Shown here: in pieces, positions 19,999-25,555 of the stretch | Layout: every line of letters begins with the position of its first letter | Position numbering within the stretch: the first letter of the stretch is position 1 | Origin: Schoenoplectus triqueter | Taxonomy: Eukaryota; Streptophyta; Magnoliopsida; Poales; Cyperaceae | Assembly: GCA_964058805.1 (NCBI GenBank) | Contig: CAXKVV010000874.1 | Span: 1-25,555, forward strand | Direction: 5' to 3' | Length of the DNA stretch: 25,555 bases | Notes under the pieces: generated by a model | Database searches by the model: none | What the model was told of the DNA's origin: nothing | What the model saw: only the letters and a program-made list of their open reading frames with translations | Program-made: the position numbers and the translations under genes

Positions 19999-20430
19999 TG
20001 AATCGTCCAAGGACACACACACGTTCAACTATAAAATCACAACTGGAGGATACTCTCAACTCACAGCAGGATAAAAGAGGAGATAAACTCAACTCAAGAT
20101 AAACTTTTTCATAATAATTCAACAAGTGAGTTTACATTCAGAAATTAGGCTTTATATAGCCATACAACTCAACTCTAGAAACTTTCTACTAATTAATAAC
20201 TCCTTAACTATTTTTGCAAATATCAAAACACAATAAAAATAACATTAACTACTACTATTAATTTCAAAACATAATTAAAACATAGAAAGACTCAAAGACA
20301 AGTTCCAAGAAACTAAATGCTGGCTGGCTCCTCAGTAACTACGCTCACTTGACACGAGGTTTTGACCAAGACGACTCTGGAATCTGGAGAAACTCAAACC
20401 ACAAAAAAGATAGTCCATTTCATCATCTGA
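19999..20430 (-). mobile_element. Candidate 3' LTR of the Ty3/gypsy element
   Basis: The pol frame ends at 20532, so this interval is where the 3' LTR should lie. It contains a TATATAAA box on the minus strand (20151-20158) in the context GGCTATATAAAGCC. It ends next to the satellite; a TG at 19999-20000 (CA on the sense strand) could be the LTR terminus. The inner border is uncertain: TGATGAAATGG on the sense strand near 20416-20426 is one option. No second copy of this sequence occurs in the window, so the LTR call is positional. Confidence 0.4.
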
Positions 20431-20531
20431 TCACAGAAATTTGAATCACCCAAATCCGAGTTATTATGAGAGAGTTATGCCCAAAATACTGGCCCAGTAC
20501 GAATCTGTCCAGAAAGCTGCTGTTTCGTAAA

Positions 20532-23500
20532 TTAATTGTAAATATGACTTGGGCCTGGTTCTTCAAACTGAGAACTGGTCCAGAACTTGCTTCCTTGATC
20601 ATGATTGTTCACTTGTAGACCTGCCATGACTTGATCGCCATCATTCTCCCCTGGTTGAAAAGAACTCGCCCACGAGTTCGGCTCATTTTCGCCATGGTAT
20701 GGAGAAAGATCCTTCACATTGAATGTGGATGAAACACCATAATCTCCGGGAAGCTCCACCTTGTAAGCATTGTCACCTATGCGCTGCAAGATTTTAAACG
20801 GTCCATCACCACGGTGCTTGAGCTTTGCATTGTGCCCAGATGGAAATCTCTCCTTGCTCAAATGCACCCACACAAGATCACCTTCTTTGAAAATCACAGC
20901 CCTTCGGTGCTTGTTAGCTTGTCTTTCATACTTCTGATTTTGCTTCTCAATCCTCTTGCTGACTTGTTCATGCAAGTCCTTGATTGCTTTAGCACGCTCA
21001 TCCGCATCTCCACTATAGCTATGGTTGATTGGCAATGACACAAGATCAAGAGGAGTCTTTGGATTGCATCCATACACCACTTCAAAAGGGCTTTTACCTG
21101 TCGTCTTGCTGTTGGACCTGTTATAAGCGAATTCAGCTTGAGGTAGAACAAGGTCCCATTGGCGTATGTTATCACCCACCAAGCTTCTCAACAGATTGCC
21201 CAAACTCCGATTCACAATCTCAGTTTGGCCATCGGTTTGAGGATGATAGGCTGAACTAAACTGCAGCTTTGTACCCATCTTACGCCAAAGTGTTCTCCAA
21301 AAATGCCCAACAAACTTCGGGTCTCTGTCAGATGTTATGGTATTTGGAATGCCATGCAACTTCACTATCTCCTTGAAATAAAGATCAGCTATGTTAGTGG
21401 CATCCATCATTTTTGCACAAGGAACAAAGTGCGCCATTTTAGAGAACCGATCAACCACCAGCATGATTGAATCTTTGCTGCGTTGAGTTCGGGGCAATCC
21501 CATCACAGAGTCCATGCTCACATCTTCCCACGGTGCATTAGGAACAGGAAGGGGAGTGTAAAGTCCAGAATTTTGAGACTTTGTTTTTGCTAGATGGCAA
21601 GTTCTACATCTCAAAATGTAATGGTTCACATCCTTCATCATTTTAGGCCAATAGAAACGATCTTGGAGTAATGCACCAGTTTTATCTCGTCCAAAATGAC
21701 CACTTAACCCACCATCATGAACCTCTTTAATGATCTGCCACCTCAAAGAACAATTCGGTACGCACAAACGGTTGCCATAGAAAATATATCCATCATTCAC
21801 CACAAATTCTTTATATGGTCCTTTTGCACATTCAGCTTTTATCATGCCAAAGAACTCATCATCAGAATACAACTCCTTGATCACTTCAAACCCAAGAACA
21901 TTTACCTTCATTATGGACAGCAAAGAATGCCTCCTACTTAAAGCATCCGACACTTGATTTGAAGCACCACTTTTATGCTTGATGTGGAATGTGTAGCCTT
22001 GTAAAAATTCCACCCACCTTGCATGCCTTGGTTTGAGCTTGTGCTGCCCATTTATGAACTTCAGCGCCTCATGGTCGGAGTAGAGAATGAACTCCTTGAA
22101 AATGAGGTAGTGTCTCCAATGCCCAAGAGCTCGGACAATTGCATAGAACTCCTTGTCATATGTAGTGTAGTTCTTACGTGAATCTGAAAGCTTTTCACTA
22201 AAGAAGGCAATAGGTCGACCTTCTTGATTGAGAACCGCACCAATGCCAACACCAGATGCATCACATTCAAGCTCAAAAATATTCTCAAAGTTGGGCAAAG
22301 TAAGAATTGGGGCTGCTGTCATCTTCTCCTTGATGAGTTGAAAGCTCTTTTCAGCTTCCTTTGTCCATTTGAATACTCCTCCTTTCAAGCACTCGGTGAT
22401 TGGAGAGACAAGAGTGCTGAAATCTCGAATGAACCGGCGATAAAATGAGGCCAGTCCATGAAAACTCCTCACATTGTGAATGTTGGTTGGTATTGGCCAT
22501 GAAATAATTGCATCCACCTTAGAAGGATCAACATGAATACCCTCAGCTGAAACCACATAGCCTAGAAACACCAAGTTGCTGGTTAGAAACTCACACTTCT
22601 TGAGGTTGATGTAGAGTTTCTATTCAGCTAGCACTTCAAAGACTTGGCGAAGGTGTTCCAAATGCTCTTCTTTACCCGTGCTATACACGAGTATATCATC
22701 AAAATAGACCACCACAAATCTGCCAATAAAAGACTTAAACACCAAGTTCATTATTCTCATAAAAGTACTAGGAGCATTAGAGAGTCCGAATGGCATCACC
22801 AACCACTCAAACAATCCATCACGGGTCTTAAATGCCGTCTTCCATTCATCACCAGGCCTCATACGAATCTGATGGTACCCACTTCTAAGATCAATCTTTG
22901 AAAACACACTAGCACCATGGAGCTGATCTAGCATGTCATCTAGACGAGGAATAGGGAAGCGATACTTAATAGTAATCTTGTTGACCGCTCTACTATCCAC
23001 ACACATGCGAAAAGAACCATCTTTCTTTGGCACAAGCAAGGCTGGAACTGCACAAGGACTCATGCTTTCACGCACCAAACCCTTTCTCAACAACTCATCT
23101 ACTTGCCGCTGTAACTCAGCATTTTCTGTTGGGTTCATTCGGTAGGCTGCTTTGTTTGGCAAAACTGCACCAGGAACAAAATCTATGCAGTGTTGCACAC
23201 TCCTCATTGGAGGTAAACCTGCTGGAATTTCATCTGGAACAAGGTTCTGAAATTGTTCAAGTAAAGGTACCACTGGTCCAGGTATTAGAGTACTTCTGTC
23301 ACCCTTAATTTCTTTCACCACCAATGCAAAGGCTATTTGGGATTCTTTAAAAATTTTAGTAAATTCAGATTTTGAGAGAATGAAATTGCTATCCTTGAGG
23401 GCTGGTTTAGATTTCATTTCCATTCTAGAAGGACCCAAAGTAATCTTAGCACCATTCAGCTCAAAAGAATAAGTGTTTTTAAAACCGTCATGGTGTACCT

Positions 23501-24038
23501 TTCTATCAAACTGCCAAGGCCTCCCCAAAAGTAAATGACAAGCATCCATAGGAACTACATCACACCATACCTCATCTCGGTACTTCTCACCAATAGAAAA
23601 ATTAACCAAACAACGCTGGTCAACTTGCACACATTTACCCTTTTCCAACCAAGAGAGTTTGTACGGTTTTGGGTGCTTTTCAGTTTTAAGCGGTAACTTT
23701 TGTACCATAATTTCAGAAACAACATTCTCACAACTTCCGCTATCAATGATAACATCGCATACCTTCCCATGAGAGGTGCATCGTGTATGGAAGATATTAT
23801 TACGGAGCCACACATCATCTTGAACGGGACTGGAATTCAGCACACGCCTAATCACCAACATCTCACCCGTATCTCCATAAATGACATCCTCCTCATCTGC
23901 TGCCTCATCAAACACGGGTGGAGAATCAAAATCTGTTTGTTCCTCTTCTAGGGGTTCTTCAACAATGGTAAATACCCGCTGGTTTGGGCACTCGGACATG
24001 ATGTGTTTACCCCTGAAAGGTTGAAAGAAGAAATACAT
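20532..24038 (-). pseudogene. pol: Ty3/gypsy retrotransposon pol (protease-RT-RNase H-integrase) with one nonsense codon
   Basis: This is one continuous minus-strand frame interrupted by a single TAG at 22620-22622. The upstream part (472 codons, numbered from 24038) has a residual zinc-knuckle end (HIMSEC, 12-17) and a protease with DSG at 99-101. Reverse transcriptase follows, with [14 protein letters not shown] (379-392) and the YFDDIL catalytic box (445-450). The downstream part (680 codons, numbered from 22574) has RNase H with D105, E142, D167 and D210. Integrase follows, with H286/H293/C323/C326 zinc finger, the D355/D416/E452 triad and a GPF motif (591-593). The tail has SSTFNVKDLSPY. 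No clear chromodomain is seen. A protease of the [10 protein letters not shown] type, GRPWQFDR and this tail resemble plant chromovirus-type elements, possibly CRM-like; that clade call is tentative. Gag, the first zinc-knuckle cysteines, primer-binding site and 5' LTR are not found, so it is a 5'-incomplete copy. Confidence 0.9.
22620..22622 (-). other. In-frame TAG between RT and RNase H
   Basis: The frame reads EVLAE, stop, KLYINLKKCEF. Sequence on both sides stays in frame and matches the family, so this is a point nonsense change and not a frameshift. It separates the YFDDIL box from the RT thumb, RNase H and integrase. Confidence 0.9.
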
Positions 24039-24173
24039 GAGAAAAAGCCAAGATCAAACCCTAGGAGCTGAAATAATATAATCCCTATGCCACATGAAAT
24101 GATGTCAATGCCAAGCTAGCATTTTGATGCAACTAGTCATGAGAAATTCCAAATGTGATTTTTGCTTTCAAGG

Positions 24174-24385
24174 CTGACCTGGTGCCAAAGCTGCGAGCAA
24201 CCACCTAACCATGCTTTAATTTGTGTCAATTGCTGATAAGTAGTCAGCTCTATGACCAAATTACCCTCATGTTAAGGGATTGAAAGTCAATTTCACAAGA
24301 CTGATCAGGTGCCAAAGCTGGGAGCAACCACCTGATCAAGTCTAGATTTGTATTAATTGCTGATAAGTAGTCAGCATTTGATCAA
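24174..24385. repeat. Tandem pair of about 75-85-bp repeats, 127-bp offset
   Basis: Copies begin CTGACCTGGTGCCAAAGCTG at 24174 and CTGATCAGGTGCCAAAGCTG at 24301. Each continues GAGCAACCACCT and ends AATTGCTGATAAGTAGTCAGC. The final segment GCTGA-TAAGTAG-TCAGC is a small inverted repeat. The copies are diverged by about 15%, indicating an old duplication. Confidence 0.8.
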
Positions 24386-24769
24386 ATCAAACCCTAATGA
24401 ATATCAATATAAGTCTAATTGGTATTTAGTTAGGGTGGTTTCTGCAAGAGAGGGATAATTGGCAGAAACATTGAGCTACAACTGATAAATAGGGATTTTA
24501 TAAGAATAAAACAGGGTTTTATTGATCATAGAATTTTTAGCACAAGCAGACAGGGGTAAAAATGGAATTAAAAATTACAGGGATGATCATCATGAATTTA
24601 GGGATTTTTGGTGAAAATTTCATGATTTTTGGATGAAGGGATCTATTGGAATAAATTGAAGAAGAGAATAAGATCAATCAGAAGGCTGAGATTTAATCAA
24701 TGGTTCTTTTGGGTGTAACTTGGGGACCATACTTCACTGGGTAAAAGTTGGGGACATGAGACAAATGAA

Positions 24770-24960
24770 CCCCTATATAGCGCTGAAGAGAAAATTTAAA
24801 AGAAAAGGAAATATGGAATGGACTTGGTCTATTTCGTTTGTCTCTCATTAAAACCGACGTGTGGGGCCGGATCACACGCGCCGATTCCATCCGAAGTGCG
24901 TCACCTCCCTCTCTTATCTCTTTCGCTGACAAGAGGCCCCACATGGACAGAGACATAACC
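24770..24960 (-). promoter_or_regulatory. Promoter-like patch with TATA box, minus strand
   Basis: On the minus strand, a CG-richer segment (about 24850-24960, with CCCCACACGTCGG and GCGCGTGTGATCCGG) precedes a CGCTATATAGGGG TATA-like box at about 24773-24783. A transcript from it would run toward the pol frame. This is inferred from composition and the box alone. Confidence 0.3.
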
Positions 24961-25555
24961 CCTTCTTCCCAACTCCCGTTGCTCCATGGCTGACCCGAGT
25001 TCTTCAATGAAATTCGACAAAAAAAATGAAAAGGGCTCAAATGGTTATGGAATTTTGCAAATGATATACCGTTGAAAAGCTCTTGGTGAATAGAATATGC
25101 TAGAAAGGTTTATTTTTAGTATGATTCACTGTGCAACACTCGCATGAGAGATGAAGTTTGTTCGGTCAAAACATGGTGAGGACAATCCAGCTGTTGAGAG
25201 CCCTGATTAATTGGTCATGGAGCATCCTTGAGCTTACACGACGCCAACTGGAACCCCTGATCAGCTCCTAGAAGCATCCTATATAGTGCACCACCAACCC
25301 ACCATTGTATCAGAAAATGAGTTGCTCAAATTAAGTTCTGAGACACAGAAACAACTGAACAAATGAGGCAGATCAATTCCTGGGGCTAATGTGGTGCTCT
25401 ACAAGATTAGAATTAGGGAAATTGAAGAAGTAATTAGTGAATTACACTTCATGTGCCAAATCGGGTTTAATTCAAAGAAAGTGAGTTTGGGTGCCTAATT
25501 GGAGTCTAAAGAGGTTCAAGCTACATAAGAGGAGTGTGGCAAGGATGTTTGGGCG

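Larger units (their letters stand above)
24039..25555. other. Non-coding flank upstream of pol, no gag found
   Basis: A gypsy element should carry gag and then the 5' LTR here, but no gag-like frame, primer-binding site or copy of the 20-kb LTR region is visible. An acceptor-like CCTTTCAG/GGG on the minus strand lies at 24013, exactly where the zinc-knuckle similarity begins. Upstream sequence might therefore be an intron, an unrelated insertion, or a recombination product. The 115-codon minus-strand frame at 24693-25040 has no recognisable domain. I see no gene between 25040 and the window end. Confidence 0.5.

Noticed and set aside
24693..25040. Candidate gag protein upstream of pol
   Set aside because: The 115-codon frame has no gag-like or zinc-knuckle feature and overlaps the promoter-like patch.
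24039..25555. 5' LTR of the gypsy element
   Set aside because: No sequence here matches the candidate 3' LTR at 19999-20430, and no tRNA primer-binding site was found.

Overview
This looks like nuclear DNA from a flowering plant, most likely a eudicot. The evidence is an AT-rich intergenic background, relics of a plant-specific GRAS transcription factor with plant-type splice sites, two small hAT-type elements, a plant-type Ty3/gypsy polyprotein and a large tandem satellite. The species cannot be named from the sequence. No intact protein-coding host gene is visible: every convincing coding region is a truncated, frameshifted or stop-containing relic.

Layout. (1) 1-2000: AT-rich DNA with microsatellites. 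A short minus-strand GRAS N-terminal fragment (935-1126) follows, with a candidate 5' UTR intron and exon, and breaks off in a microsatellite. (2) 2000-5300: non-coding DNA holding two hAT-like non-autonomous elements. One is 376 bp; the other is 791 bp with GGACCG-rich arms and a perfect 8-bp target duplication. A weaker MITE-like unit, a 51-bp tandem duplication and a 5' relic of another GRAS copy (5090-5260) come next. (3) 5300-7400: AT-rich DNA with small repeats. (4) 7408-about 10000: a near full-length minus-strand GRAS pseudogene of the LISCL (SCL9/SCL14-like) group with two offsetting single-base frameshifts and probable 5' introns. (5) 10670-11650: a possible MITE-like unit full of TTA-type microsatellite. 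(6) About 11656-19995: about 8.3 kb of GC-rich, CpG-dense satellite with a 58-bp monomer. (7) 19999-24038: the 3' part of a minus-strand Ty3/gypsy element, with a candidate 3' LTR against the satellite and one nonsense codon in pol. Gag and the 5' LTR are missing. (8) 24039-25555: non-coding flank with a diverged repeat pair and a promoter-like patch.

How the parts relate. The three GRAS relics share strand and family, and two share a 5' UTR splice donor, so they look like a decayed tandem gene cluster later invaded by small DNA transposons. The satellite is the most striking element. Its monomer has no stop codon in any plus-strand frame and 58 is not a multiple of 3, so it creates long apparent proteins with a 58-residue period. 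Those ORFs are better explained as a by-product of the repeat. The array also shows higher-order structure: an ordered three-unit block seen six times, a 771-bp offset duplication, and a family of 31-bp short units that share flanking variants.
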